From the NCBI GenBank assembly GCA_025352785.1, contig JANXSD010000018.1, forward strand, positions 1-64,000: a stretch of 64,000 nucleotides of DNA. Reading direction: 5' to 3'. The position numbers and the translations under genes are program-made. The notes under the pieces are model-generated. The model had not been told where the DNA came from, ran no database searches, and saw only the letters and a program-made list of their open reading frames with translations. Shown piece by piece: positions 29,219 to 38,912 of this stretch. Every line of letters begins with the position of its first letter. Position 1 is the first letter of the stretch. The DNA comes from Bacteroidota bacterium. GTDB lineage: Bacteria; Bacteroidota; Bacteroidia; AKYH767-A; OLB10.

Positions 29219-32200
29219 TTAATTGGTGAAATCAAAACTCATTATTGAATTATCAAATAAAACAGGTAATTTACTCCACGTTTCAATAGCATTACGGTTA
29301 TGTATTACGATATAATACGAGCTTCCAATTACAGAACTTGGATATTGAATTTGTGCAATACCATCCGTATGTAATACTACTGTTGAAGATGCAACTATTA
29401 CCGTTGGATTTATTACATCATGCAATTCAACGGTTATTGAATCAGAAGCTGTTTGATCGCTAGATATTCCCAAAGAAAATAAGGTAGGTTGCATAGTTCC
29501 ACTTCCTGTATACATTCCTTGAAGAAACGCTTTAAGATTTAACGTTACATTGCATGTACCATTAGTTGCGATTATATAATTTGCCATAGCGGTACATCCA
29601 TTTTGATCAGTAGCAATTACTGAATAAACACCAGCACCCAAATTATTTAAATCTTCCGTCAATGTTCCATTGATGATATGGATATCATAACCCATATAGG
29701 CATGATTTGCGCATATATAATGTAATAAGGATGGATGTGTGAAGTTAGGTGTAAAAAAAACTGTTCCATTATCATTTGGCGCACCTGTTTGTCCGCTTAC
29801 AACAATATTATTAGAATTACCCCCTATATTTTCCGTTGAAATATGCCATGGATGGCCGCTGCTAAAAACATTAAAAGTATAGGGAATATTTCGTGTCAGG
29901 GTGAGCTCTTTCGATTCAACACCATCGATATAAAATGAGGATGGGTTTCCTAATTGATAATATGGTCCGTTAGGTGTCTTGTCGCCAATCATAACGCCAA
30001 ACACTGATCCATTAAGTGTATTAAAAGTATCCCAAACAAAATTATAAGGTGCTAAACCAGAAGCAGCAGAAAGATCAATTGCACCAGTAGCACTATTACA
30101 ATTTGTATTTGTTACTGTCGCTGACAATACAATTGTAGAAGTAGTTGAATTTACGATATACTGCGCAGTAGCTGAACAGCCATTCATATCTTTCACAAAA
30201 ACAGTATACGTTCCTGCATGTAGATTGCTAAGATCTTCGCTTAACATTCCATTAACTATATTTATATTGTTTCCCATGTATTGATGATTTGCACAAACAT
30301 ATCGAAGCAAGTTTGGATGCGCAGCATTAGGAGTAAAAAAGACAGTGCCATTTTCACTAGGCGCACCAACTTGTGCATTTGTTACGATGTTGCTTGTATT
30401 TCCTCCAATGAAATCTGTAGAAATATGCCATGGGTGACTTGGACTTAAAATGTTAAAAGTGTAATTAATATTTCGAATAAGTGAAATAGTTTTTGCTTCA
30501 ACTCCATCAATGTAAAAACACGAAGTACTACCGAGACCAAAATAAGGATTAGATGCAGTTTTAACTCCTGCAATAATACCAAAAGTGGGACCATTAGTAT
30601 TTATAGTATCCCATGAAATAGTATATGGTGCAACCCCACCACTTACTGTTAAGTCAATAGCACCTGTTGATGAACTACAAATAGCATTGGTGATACTTGC
30701 ATTTAATGTTACGGGCGAAGGCAATTCAATTACTGTATACTGAGCTGATGTTGAACAACCATTAGCATCCGCAACAATAACAGTATATTTTCCTGCTTTC
30801 AAATTTGTTACATCTTCTGTTGCAAATCCATTAGTGATATTTACTTTATACCCCATGAACTGATGAAATTGGCAAGCATAATAAAGTAAATTAGGAGTTA
30901 CTGACGATGGTTTAAAAGTTACAGTTCCATTTTGAGTGGGAGCTCCTGATTGTCCATTAGTAACAAGAAATGTTGCATTGCCACCAATGTTATCTGTTGA
31001 AATATGAAATGGGTGAGAAGGAGTTAACACACTAAATGAATAAGTAATTCCACGTGTCAAAAACAATTCCTTTGCTTCTACACCGTCGAGAATAAATCCA
31101 CTGGTACTACCTAGACCAAAGAGTGGATTACTGGCAGTCTTTATCCCTGCTGTGACGCCAAACAATGCTCCGTTAATTGTATTGATTGTATCCCAAAGAA
31201 TTGTGTATGGCGCAGTACCACCAGTTACAGTAATATTTATTGAACCATTTTTTGCATTAGGACATGAGACGTTAGAAATTACTGCATTGCTAATGGTAGG
31301 AGCGCTATTCACAACACCAATTGTAATAACATTTGAAGCTATTACATTTGCAGTAACGCAAGATTGATTTGAAGTAAGTGTGCAAGAAATTTGATCTCCA
31401 ACAATTAATCCTGTAAGAGTAGGAGTTGGAGTATTAGTACTGATGTTACTACCATTTTTTTTCCATTGATAATTGGGTGTTGATCCTCCGTTTGTAATTG
31501 TTGAGGTATACGTTGCATTACCACTTGAACAAAATGCTGATGGTCCTGAAATGGAAATTGTAGGGGTAACAGATACCGAACAAATTGAAAGATTATCGAT
31601 AGCAAAGCTTGGACGACTTCCTATCCCACTAACATCACGTTGCACCCATCGTAACTGAACTATTGGTTGATTATTACAAGCAGCGGGAAGTGTAAACACT
31701 TTTGTTAATGAATTTTGTGGTATAGTAATGGCGGATATTTGTGTGGTAGTATTATTTTGATAGATGCCACTTGCTATTCCAGATACGGAGGCAAAAACTC
31801 CGGAAGTTCCAATGCGATATTGCAGATCCACTTGATTGATATGTGTATTTGTTGAAGCATCATAAGGATTACGAATTGTCATTACATCAAAATTCATTGT
31901 AACGGTAAAAAATCCCGTGGTACTTATTGCTAAACATAATGTTGCATCCGACGAACCCGAAGAAAGAATTCCAATCTTTCCATTATAATTTTGGATGCCA
32001 CCAGTAGTACTTGCTGCTGTTGCAGATGCAATTAATGAAAGATCAGAACTTGGAGGTGGAGTAATCGTTCTAAAAGAAGTAGAAGACCCGCCAGTGGAGA
32101 GATTCCATCCTTGAAATCCTACAGGATAAGTTGTAGAAATAGAAGTGAGAGAATTAAAATTTTGAATATAAGGTAATGATTGTGCTGCAGGATTTGTTTG

Positions 32201-32278
32201 CGCCTTGAGTTCGATTTGACCAAGTAAACTGAATAATAGTACTGCGCTAAATGTTACAATTGAGTAAAATATCTTCAT
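29219..32278 (-). CDS. Secreted SprB-repeat protein carrying three cupredoxin-like inserts
   Basis: 1019 aa, signal peptide. Three modules with HP(F/W)HIST(D/E) and LL.Y.C..H.(F/Y)MG motifs, each lodged between aPYtixWdt and nLxAGxYtVxxxDxNGCs halves of SprB repeats. The C-terminal domain ends YYIVIHNRNAIETWSKLPVLFDNSIMSFDFTN. Confidence 0.88.
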   Translation of the reverse strand: MKIFYSIVTFSAVLLFSLLGQIELKAQTNPAAQSLPYIQNFNSLTSISTTYPVGFQGWNLSTGGSSTSFRTITPPPSSDLSLIASATAASTTGGIQNYNGKIGILSSGSSDATLCLAISTTGFFTVTMNFDVMTIRNPYDASTNTHINQVDLQYRIGTSGVFASVSGIASGIYQNNTTTQISAITIPQNSLTKVFTLPAACNNQPIVQLRWVQRDVSGIGSRPSFAIDNLSICSVSVTPTISISGPSAFCSSGNATYTSTITNGGSTPNYQWKKNGSNISTNTPTPTLTGLIVGDQISCTLTSNQSCVTANVIASNVITIGVVNSAPTISNAVISNVSCPNAKNGSINITVTGGTAPYTILWDTINTINGALFGVTAGIKTASNPLFGLGSTSGFILDGVEAKELFLTRGITYSFSVLTPSHPFHISTDNIGGNATFLVTNGQSGAPTQNGTVTFKPSSVTPNLLYYACQFHQFMGYKVNITNGFATEDVTNLKAGKYTVIVADANGCSTSAQYTVIELPSPVTLNASITNAICSSSTGAIDLTVSGGVAPYTISWDTINTNGPTFGIIAGVKTASNPYFGLGSTSCFYIDGVEAKTISLIRNINYTFNILSPSHPWHISTDFIGGNTSNIVTNAQVGAPSENGTVFFTPNAAHPNLLRYVCANHQYMGNNINIVNGMLSEDLSNLHAGTYTVFVKDMNGCSATAQYIVNSTTSTIVLSATVTNTNCNSATGAIDLSAASGLAPYNFVWDTFNTLNGSVFGVMIGDKTPNGPYYQLGNPSSFYIDGVESKELTLTRNIPYTFNVFSSGHPWHISTENIGGNSNNIVVSGQTGAPNDNGTVFFTPNFTHPSLLHYICANHAYMGYDIHIINGTLTEDLNNLGAGVYSVIATDQNGCTAMANYIIATNGTCNVTLNLKAFLQGMYTGSGTMQPTLFSLGISSDQTASDSITVELHDVINPTVIVASSTVVLHTDGIAQIQYPSSVIGSSYYIVIHNRNAIETWSKLPVLFDNSIMSFDFTN

Positions 32279-32443
32279 CTATAAATTTATATTAATTAAA
32301 TATTGCATTCAAAATACACTATTATTATTTCATTCGCAACTGCAAGTTAAGTAAAATACTAGAAATAAATAGTAGCATCGAAGATAATAAACCTAAATAT
32401 TCAAATTTAACCTTAAAGTGAAACGATTACTTAAATTTGTCCT

Positions 32444-33193
32444 ATGCCTCTTTCGCTAAAATCACAAGCCAAAACCTATTTTAGGTTTTTTGTGATTATC
32501 CTATGTACATGCAATCCTATGACTTTAGTCAGTCAATCTATTTTTCAAGGGAGCTTTCTCATGTCATTTACCTCCTCAAATGTAACGATACAAGATTATC
32601 CATTGCAATGGACTATTCAACCAATTTCCGGAGGAATTAGAATGGCGATGGAAATTGAAGATAATATGCGCATGAAAGGAGTTGATAAACGTGTATTATT
32701 TAATCCGGCAGATAGCACATGGATGATGTTAATGGCCATTGGAAATGTAAAACAAGGAACAAAGATTCATCGTGCAATGATGTATCGTGATTCCACACTT
32801 GATCAAAAGGAAATATTAAAATTTACTAAAATTTCTAGAATTATTTCTAATTTAAAATGTTATAAAACCATCCGAGAAACTGACACCTACATTACAGAAT
32901 ATTGGATTACTATGGAATACACTTTTAATGTGTGCAAGGTTTATAAATTGTTAAGTCATTGTGGAATGATGAGTGAATCAATTCGAAAAGGTGATTGGTT
33001 TAATTGGAAAAACCCGAAAGGAATGATTGTTGAAATAACTACAAAAAATAAATTATCTGGTGACTTCTACACAGTGGCACTATCACAAATAAAATTTAAT
33101 GCTATTAATTTACAATTATTCAATTTAGCTGGATATAAAATTTCAGAAATTCCTGAAGGGCAAAATTGTGGTCCTGTTGTTAAGGAAAAATAA
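32444..33193 (+). CDS. Exported hypothetical protein, possibly DUF4412-like
   Basis: 249 aa with hydrophobic N-terminus. Family assignment is weak. Confidence 0.55.
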   Translation: MPLSLKSQAKTYFRFFVIILCTCNPMTLVSQSIFQGSFLMSFTSSNVTIQDYPLQWTIQPISGGIRMAMEIEDNMRMKGVDKRVLFNPADSTWMMLMAIGNVKQGTKIHRAMMYRDSTLDQKEILKFTKISRIISNLKCYKTIRETDTYITEYWITMEYTFNVCKVYKLLSHCGMMSESIRKGDWFNWKNPKGMIVEITTKNKLSGDFYTVALSQIKFNAINLQLFNLAGYKISEIPEGQNCGPVVKEK

Positions 33194-33441
33194 AGTAAAT
33201 ATAGAATACAAAATGCAATTCCGATAGTTACTCGGTTCAATGAAAACAAAAAACATTTTTCAAAAATATTGGAGCTATTATTATTTGCGTGCGGATGTAG
33301 TTGCAATGAAGCAGTTGGAAACACTGCTTCGTTGCAGCTGAATGATGGGCTCCTCAAACAATCAACCCTGCGACCTACGGTCTTAGAATTTTTTATTTCC
33401 ATTTTCACACAAGCAAGCTTGGTTCAATGAAAACAAAAAAC

Positions 33442-33467
33442 CCCACCTCGCAAGCGAGACAGGGTTG
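33442..33467 (-). terminator. Hairpin terminator downstream of tRNA-Cys
   Basis: Minus strand: ccctgtctcgc ttgc gaggtgggg ttttttgtttt. Confidence 0.6.
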
Positions 33468-33475
33468 ATTGTTTG

Positions 33476-33546
33476 AGGTCGCGAGCGGATTTGAACCGCT
33501 GTACGAGGTTTTGCAGACCTCTGCCTAACCGCTCGGCCACACGACC
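33476..33546 (-). tRNA. tRNA-Cys (anticodon GCA)
   Basis: Cloverleaf read by eye: acceptor GGTCGTG/CGCGACC, anticodon loop CTGCAAA flanked by GAGGT/ACCTC, T-arm GCGGTTCAAATCCGC, discriminator U. Confidence 0.95.
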
Positions 33547-33762
33547 ATGTGGCAATTTGAAATTTTTACTGGCGCAAATGTAATACATCTACCGTTTGAA
33601 ATTATATATTCCAAAATCGTTTTTTTTACTTTTCTCATCCTCAAATTGTTTCAGTTGGCGGAGAGTTTTAGTCCGTTTGTAAGGAATTCAAAATAAATGG
33701 TTTAAAAATGCGTTATCTTTATTACCTTAGTTCTAAGGATCTATTACAAAAAAATTAAAACA

Positions 33763-34113
33763 ATGAATAAGGCAGTCGCAGGGTATCACATGTTAACCAT
33801 CCTTTCAGCAATTGATGGCAATTCCAATTTACAAGAGGACAAAGTAGTTCTTCAATACATCAAAGAAAATTTCAAAGAAGCTATTAATCCCGCAAAGGAA
33901 TTAAATGTTATTCAATCTGTGGCTAGAATTGATTATCCTATTCATTTCAATAATGCGATGAATGATTTTTATATGGATTCAACGGCAGCAGAAAGAACCC
34001 ACTTTCTTGATTTGGCTGTTAAAGTAGTTATTGCTGATCATGAAGTAAGTCATTTCGAAAATCTATTCTTGAATGAACTATTTAATGCCTGGGAAGCGAA
34101 TTATACCTTATAA
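33763..34113 (+). CDS. TerB-like small protein
   Basis: 116 aa helical: ILSAIDGNSNLQEDKVVLQYIKENF...LDLAVKVVIADHEVSHFENLFLNEL. Confidence 0.55.
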   Translation: MNKAVAGYHMLTILSAIDGNSNLQEDKVVLQYIKENFKEAINPAKELNVIQSVARIDYPIHFNNAMNDFYMDSTAAERTHFLDLAVKVVIADHEVSHFENLFLNELFNAWEANYTL

Positions 34114-34123
34114 AGACAATTTT

Positions 34124-35266
34124 TTATTGTTTTACTATTCGAATACTTTGATCGCCTGATCTTAATAAATAAATTCCGGGGATTAATTCATCTAATGACA
34201 GACTAAAGTTTGTTTTTCCCGAATTAATTATTTTTATTACTCTTCCAGTGAGGTCATACAACTTGCTTTCTCCAATCTCCATTCCTCCTAGTTCAATGTT
34301 TCCTGCGGTTGGATTAGGATATGCACTCAGTTCCGAAGAAACGTATTCTAATCCATCATCTAATCGTTGTGATTCAGGTTTAAAAGTAATCTTTACAAAT
34401 TTGTTAACGATACAGTTCTCTAAAGAAGTTACTCTAACATGGTATGTCCCAGTATCAACTACTGTATAATATTTTCGAAAAGCACCTACTATTCGTGTAT
34501 TACCTTGAAACCATAGATATGATTTTACTGGGTAATTCACATTAGCAGTGAGTTTTGAGCTGCCTCCTAGAACAATTTTCCTACTGCCAGTTATTGTTAC
34601 GCCTAAAGGAACTTGAATTAGTTGACCAGTAAAATATTGTGCTGAACAACCTAGCGCATTTGTAACAGTAACGGTTTGATTACTTGCAATCCCACCTGAA
34701 CCAGTATAGGTAATTGATTGTGAATTTAAACCTGCTTCAAGCCATAAATAGGTATATGGTAAATATGCCGGAAACGAATCATTGGCAATTAATTCTGTAC
34801 CATAACAATGAACGATTTCTGTTATATAGGGCACAGGATTAGAAACAACATTCAACTCAGCACTATCTTTCGAAGTACAACCATTTGAATCAGTATAAGT
34901 AACATAATAAACACCATTATTAATTGCTAAAAACGAATTAACAAAGGCAAAAGGGTCAGTTGTGATGGCAGGAATTTCTGTTGGCATATTCCCATTTTTT
35001 CTCGACCATTCAAACGTTCCTTTTGGCCCGTTGGGATCATCAACAAAAATAATTAGTAACATTTGGTTACCCTCACAATTTCCATTTCCTGAGGCGGAAA
35101 TATCAATATTAGCAGCTGAACAGCCTTGTGCTTTTGAGCTAACAGGAACTATTGTAGAGGCTAAATAAATAACAAAAAGTAAACGTTTCATAAACAAAGA
35201 TTTAGTTAATCTAAATAAACCATTATCCTGTTTTATTTGCACGTCATTTAGAAGAGATTTCCCCAT
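34124..35266 (-). CDS. Secreted protein with T9SS type A sorting domain
   Basis: Internal M at MKRLLFVIYL signal peptide. C-terminal ELSAYPNPTAGNIELGG...LDELIPGIYLLRSGDQSIRIVKQ. Confidence 0.85.
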   Translation of the reverse strand: MGKSLLNDVQIKQDNGLFRLTKSLFMKRLLFVIYLASTIVPVSSKAQGCSAANIDISASGNGNCEGNQMLLIIFVDDPNGPKGTFEWSRKNGNMPTEIPAITTDPFAFVNSFLAINNGVYYVTYTDSNGCTSKDSAELNVVSNPVPYITEIVHCYGTELIANDSFPAYLPYTYLWLEAGLNSQSITYTGSGGIASNQTVTVTNALGCSAQYFTGQLIQVPLGVTITGSRKIVLGGSSKLTANVNYPVKSYLWFQGNTRIVGAFRKYYTVVDTGTYHVRVTSLENCIVNKFVKITFKPESQRLDDGLEYVSSELSAYPNPTAGNIELGGMEIGESKLYDLTGRVIKIINSGKTNFSLSLDELIPGIYLLRSGDQSIRIVKQ

Positions 35267-35351
35267 GTGGATGTTAAAAAGATATAAAAAATTACTGCAC
35301 TAATTATTTCAAATATATTTATCGTTTAATCACCATTTCTATATTAAAAAA

Positions 35352-35374
35352 AATCCGCCACTAAAAGGCGGATT
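35352..35374 (-). terminator. Hairpin terminator after acyl-CoA dehydrogenase
   Basis: aatccgcc actaaaa ggcggatt flanked by A/T runs. Confidence 0.75.
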
Positions 35375-35399
35375 TTTTTTAAAATTATTGTATCAAATA

Positions 35400-36578
35400 C
35401 TATGTAAAGGCATTTAAACCAGTTACATCCATACCGGTTATTAATAAGTGAATATCATGAGTACCCTCATAAGTGATTACACTTTCGAGGTTCATCATGT
35501 GGCGCATGATAGGATATTCACCCGTGATACCCATCCCTCCCAACATTTGGCGTGCTTCTCTTGCAATGGTTATCGCCATATTAACATTATTTCGTTTTGC
35601 CATAGAAATTTGAGCAGGTGTTGCACGATTTTCGTTTTTCAGAACACCTAATCTCCAAGTAAGCAATTGAGCCTTAGTAATTTCGGTGATCATTTCGGCT
35701 AATTTTTTCTGTTGTAGTTGAAATCCTCCAATTGGACGACCGAACTGTATGCGTTCTTGGGAATAACGTAAGGCAGTATCGTAACAATCCATTGCAGCAC
35801 CAATAGCACCCCAAGCAATTCCATAACGAGCTGAATTTAAACAACCTAATGGACCTTTTAGTCCTTTAACTTCTGGAAATATATTAGACTTTGGAACTTT
35901 AACATTGTCAAAAACTAGTTCTCCTGTTGCACTTGCACGTAACGACCATTTACCATGGGTTTCTGGAGTAGTAAATCCTTCCATTCCGCGTTCAACTATT
36001 AACCCGCGGATGTCTCCATTTTCATCTTTAGCCCAAACGACTGCCAGATGAGCAAATGGCGCATTGGAAATCCACATTTTAGCGCCATTTAAAATAACAT
36101 GATCCCCCGCATCCTTAAAATTGGTAATCATTCCACTCGGGTTGGAGCCATGATCAGGCTCTGTAAGTCCGAAGCAACCAATCATCTCCCCTTTGGCCAA
36201 ACTTGGGAGATACTTTTTACGTTGCTCTTCACTCCCATAAGTGAAAATAGGATACATTACAAGAGAACTTTGCACGGAGGCTGTTGAACGAATACCAGAA
36301 TCTCCACGCTCCACCTCTTGCATGATTAATCCATAAGAAATTTGATCGAGACCGCCACCGCCATATTCAGTAGGAATATATGGTCCAAAAGCACCAATGT
36401 CGGCAAGACCTTTTAATATTTGCTTTGGAAATTCGGCGCGTTGTGCATAATCTTCAATGATCGGAGAAACCTCCTTTTTAACCCATTCACGAACTGAATT
36501 TCGTATTAAAAGATGTTCTTCTGTTAAGAGCTCATCTACTTGATAGTAGTCGTGGCCCTGAAAACGGTCGTGTGCCAT
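35400..36578 (-). CDS. Acyl-CoA dehydrogenase (glutaryl-CoA dehydrogenase-like)
   Basis: 392 aa. GCFGLTEPDHGSNPSGM, ARYGIAWGAIGAAMDCYDTALRYSQERIQFGRPIGGFQLQQKKLAEM, YEGTHDIHLLITG. Confidence 0.92.
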   Translation of the reverse strand: MAHDRFQGHDYYQVDELLTEEHLLIRNSVREWVKKEVSPIIEDYAQRAEFPKQILKGLADIGAFGPYIPTEYGGGGLDQISYGLIMQEVERGDSGIRSTASVQSSLVMYPIFTYGSEEQRKKYLPSLAKGEMIGCFGLTEPDHGSNPSGMITNFKDAGDHVILNGAKMWISNAPFAHLAVVWAKDENGDIRGLIVERGMEGFTTPETHGKWSLRASATGELVFDNVKVPKSNIFPEVKGLKGPLGCLNSARYGIAWGAIGAAMDCYDTALRYSQERIQFGRPIGGFQLQQKKLAEMITEITKAQLLTWRLGVLKNENRATPAQISMAKRNNVNMAITIAREARQMLGGMGITGEYPIMRHMMNLESVITYEGTHDIHLLITGMDVTGLNAFT

Positions 36579-36815
36579 AGTGTTTTATTAAGCGCAAAAA
36601 ATCGATTACTATTTTTTTCATTCCTTGCCGCGCAAAGGTAAGAAATCAGTGTTGAACGAAGAAAGATTTTTACTCCTCAATTGCTTAACCTGATTAACAT
36701 TCGAAAATGATGAAAGTTTAGGAGGATTGAGCTCAGTAAAGGTTAATTACAAAATGTTGTCTTCTTGTTTCGCTAACAAACACAAGTCTACGTTTCTTAA
36801 AACAAATGATAGTAC

Positions 36816-37454
36816 TTATTTACTCGGTAAATTAGCTTCATAACTTGTACGTGCTTTTGTACGTTCTGTATATCCAAAATAGTTGGCAGGATAATCGCAA
36901 TTTACAAATAGCACATTAATAGAACAATCCTTCTTTTGCTTTTGAATAACGGCGTACCATTTATGCAAATCTTCATTATGTTTTGCATAATTAACAGCCC
37001 AAAAAATAATGATTGTTAAATCTGTTGATTTATTAATTTGCGTGTTATTAGATACCGATAACGGCTTTAACAAATTTAATACCTTTTGCATCGGAATCGT
37101 TGAATCGATTGCTATCGGTCTTTTATTACATATTCCATTTAAGTAATTTTCAACAGGACCAGTGCATGTTTTTTTCTCTGCAAACTGGAGTAAATAGCCC
37201 GCTTTATTGAATGTTAATATTTTTCCAAACTTATCATGGACTGTTGATACTTTCAAGAATGATAAACTATCTTTTGCAATATATGCTAAATTGGAATCAA
37301 TGGAATCCTTCACCATGAAAGCATGTAAACTTTGTTCTGTTTCGAAGTACGGCGATTTAAATCCTTGAGAGACATAATACAATTTCGCACACGAAAAGTT
37401 AATAAATAGTAACACAAAAAAGAATAGCATTAACATTTTTTGGGTGAATCGCAT
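36816..37454 (-). CDS. Hypothetical exported/lipoprotein-like protein
   Basis: Signal LFFFVLLFINFSC. No recognised domain. Confidence 0.6.
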   Translation of the reverse strand: MRFTQKMLMLFFFVLLFINFSCAKLYYVSQGFKSPYFETEQSLHAFMVKDSIDSNLAYIAKDSLSFLKVSTVHDKFGKILTFNKAGYLLQFAEKKTCTGPVENYLNGICNKRPIAIDSTIPMQKVLNLLKPLSVSNNTQINKSTDLTIIIFWAVNYAKHNEDLHKWYAVIQKQKKDCSINVLFVNCDYPANYFGYTERTKARTSYEANLPSK

Positions 37455-37487
37455 AGATTAGATTTTTAGATTTTATTATTTAGAAAA

Positions 37488-37520
37488 TGCAGGGAGTAAA
37501 AAAGTATTAGCTCCCTGCAA
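37488..37520 (-). terminator. Hairpin terminator after the 153-aa ORF
   Basis: tgcagggag ... ctccctgca. Confidence 0.55.
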
Positions 37521-37528
37521 ATATAATT

Positions 37529-37990
37529 TTATTTTATTGATAATGAAATTCTATAGCCTCCTTCAATTTTTAAAATAGGATAACGACCAATTTCAATATG
37601 TGAACCTGATGGAGCCCTCAAGCTTTTTACTGTTTCACCATCTAAATCTAATGCAACATCCAAAGGCAAAAAATGAAATGTGGTAAACTCATGAATTAAT
37701 TGATCACCCATTTCATTTTCCATCATTTCAATAGTTAAAATACCATTTTCGTATGAAGCAAAACCCCCAGCACGAGGATAAGGCAATACTTTGCCGCCAT
37801 TTGGGTCACAAATTATTCGACAAATTCCATAAATATTGTTACAATATGGCTCTCTACCAAGATTCAAATTCACATGTATGGTAGGAGCTCTTTGCTTCAT
37901 GATATTTATACTTACAACATTTTCTTTAAAACTTGAAAAGGTGATAAAGATTAATGCGGTAAACAAAATAAAAAGGATATTTTTTTTCAT
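37529..37990 (-). CDS. Small secreted protein, paralogue of 38113-38577
   Basis: MKKNILFI signal peptide. Shares IHVNLN/IHINF, GICR, SYE.G.LTIE, and L.AP.....AGKY motifs with its neighbour. Confidence 0.65.
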   Translation of the reverse strand: MKKNILFILFTALIFITFSSFKENVVSINIMKQRAPTIHVNLNLGREPYCNNIYGICRIICDPNGGKVLPYPRAGGFASYENGILTIEMMENEMGDQLIHEFTTFHFLPLDVALDLDGETVKSLRAPSGSHIEIGRYPILKIEGGYRISLSIK

Positions 37991-38069
37991 AGTAGATTAG
38001 AAATTAAAATTATGATTTAAACTTTGTGTAATTAAAATTAAAAGAAAATAAACAGTTTATTTTTATTTA

Positions 38070-38107
38070 AGGTTGCAAGAAGTAGCAAAACCACTTCTTG
38101 CAACCTT
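38070..38107 (-). terminator. Hairpin terminator after the 154-aa ORF
   Basis: aaggttgcaagaagt agcaaaacc acttcttgcaacctt. Confidence 0.65.
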
Positions 38108-38112
38108 TACTT

Positions 38113-38577
38113 TTATTTCAATATTAAAATCAACTTTATTCTATCCCAATCTTTAATAACTAAATATTTTCCAGCTTGCAAAGTAGCATCTGTAGGAGCG
38201 CCTAATGATTGTAAAAGCGATGGATCTAATGGCAAAGGTGTATCAATTGGGAAAGAAGTAATTTTATTAAAATTAGACATTAATACATCACTCATATCAG
38301 TATATAATACTTCAATTGTCAACGCACCTCTTTCATACGATGCATTCCCATTACAATTTAACCCTGTAGCTACCTTACCTAAAGTTATACCACCTTCCAT
38401 TCTACAAATACCTGGGAAAGCTGCGCATTCACTACGAGGTGATGCAACGGTGAAATTTATATGTATTTGAATTGGTCTAATAATATTTTTTGTTGATGTT
38501 AATTCTGATGCACTTGCAAAAGATGATGATGTTGCCGCGAATAATGCGAGCATGATAAAAAGGATGTTCTTTTTCAT
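38113..38577 (-). CDS. Small secreted protein, paralogue of 37529-37990
   Basis: MKKNILFIMLALFAATSSSFASA signal peptide. Same motif layout as its neighbour. Confidence 0.65.
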   Translation of the reverse strand: MKKNILFIMLALFAATSSSFASASELTSTKNIIRPIQIHINFTVASPRSECAAFPGICRMEGGITLGKVATGLNCNGNASYERGALTIEVLYTDMSDVLMSNFNKITSFPIDTPLPLDPSLLQSLGAPTDATLQAGKYLVIKDWDRIKLILILK

Positions 38578-38866
38578 ATTGTTTTTTTTAGTTGTTAGAA
38601 TTTAATTCAACTTCTACGCAGTTGTATGCTGTTCCTCTAAAACTTTTAAAGTTTTAGAGGCCGTTGGTAAATTTTAAGGTGTAAAACACCTTCGCTTTAT
38701 TTCATATTTAGTCATGCTTTCATTTTAAATTATTAGTACACTATTTTTTATTCTAGGGGAAATTCGATTACTGAATACATGACGAAAATAGTTGGTAGGA
38801 AAGTGTCCAGTTATTTGTAAACGCTTAACAACTAACAATAAATTGTTAATTAAAAAAAAATAAAAA

Positions 38867-38893
38867 TGCCAGACAAAAAAGTATTGTCTGGCA
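38867..38893 (-). terminator. Hairpin terminator after the Omp28-like ORF
   Basis: tgccagacaa aaaagta ttgtctggca followed on the minus strand by ttttta(t)n. Confidence 0.75.
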
Positions 38894-38912
38894 TACATTA
38901 AGAAGTAATAAA

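Noticed and set aside
33067-33408. 113-aa minus ORF overlapping the end of the DUF4412-like gene
   Set aside because: Antisense to coding sequence and to the tRNA-flank repeats; composition is not protein-like.
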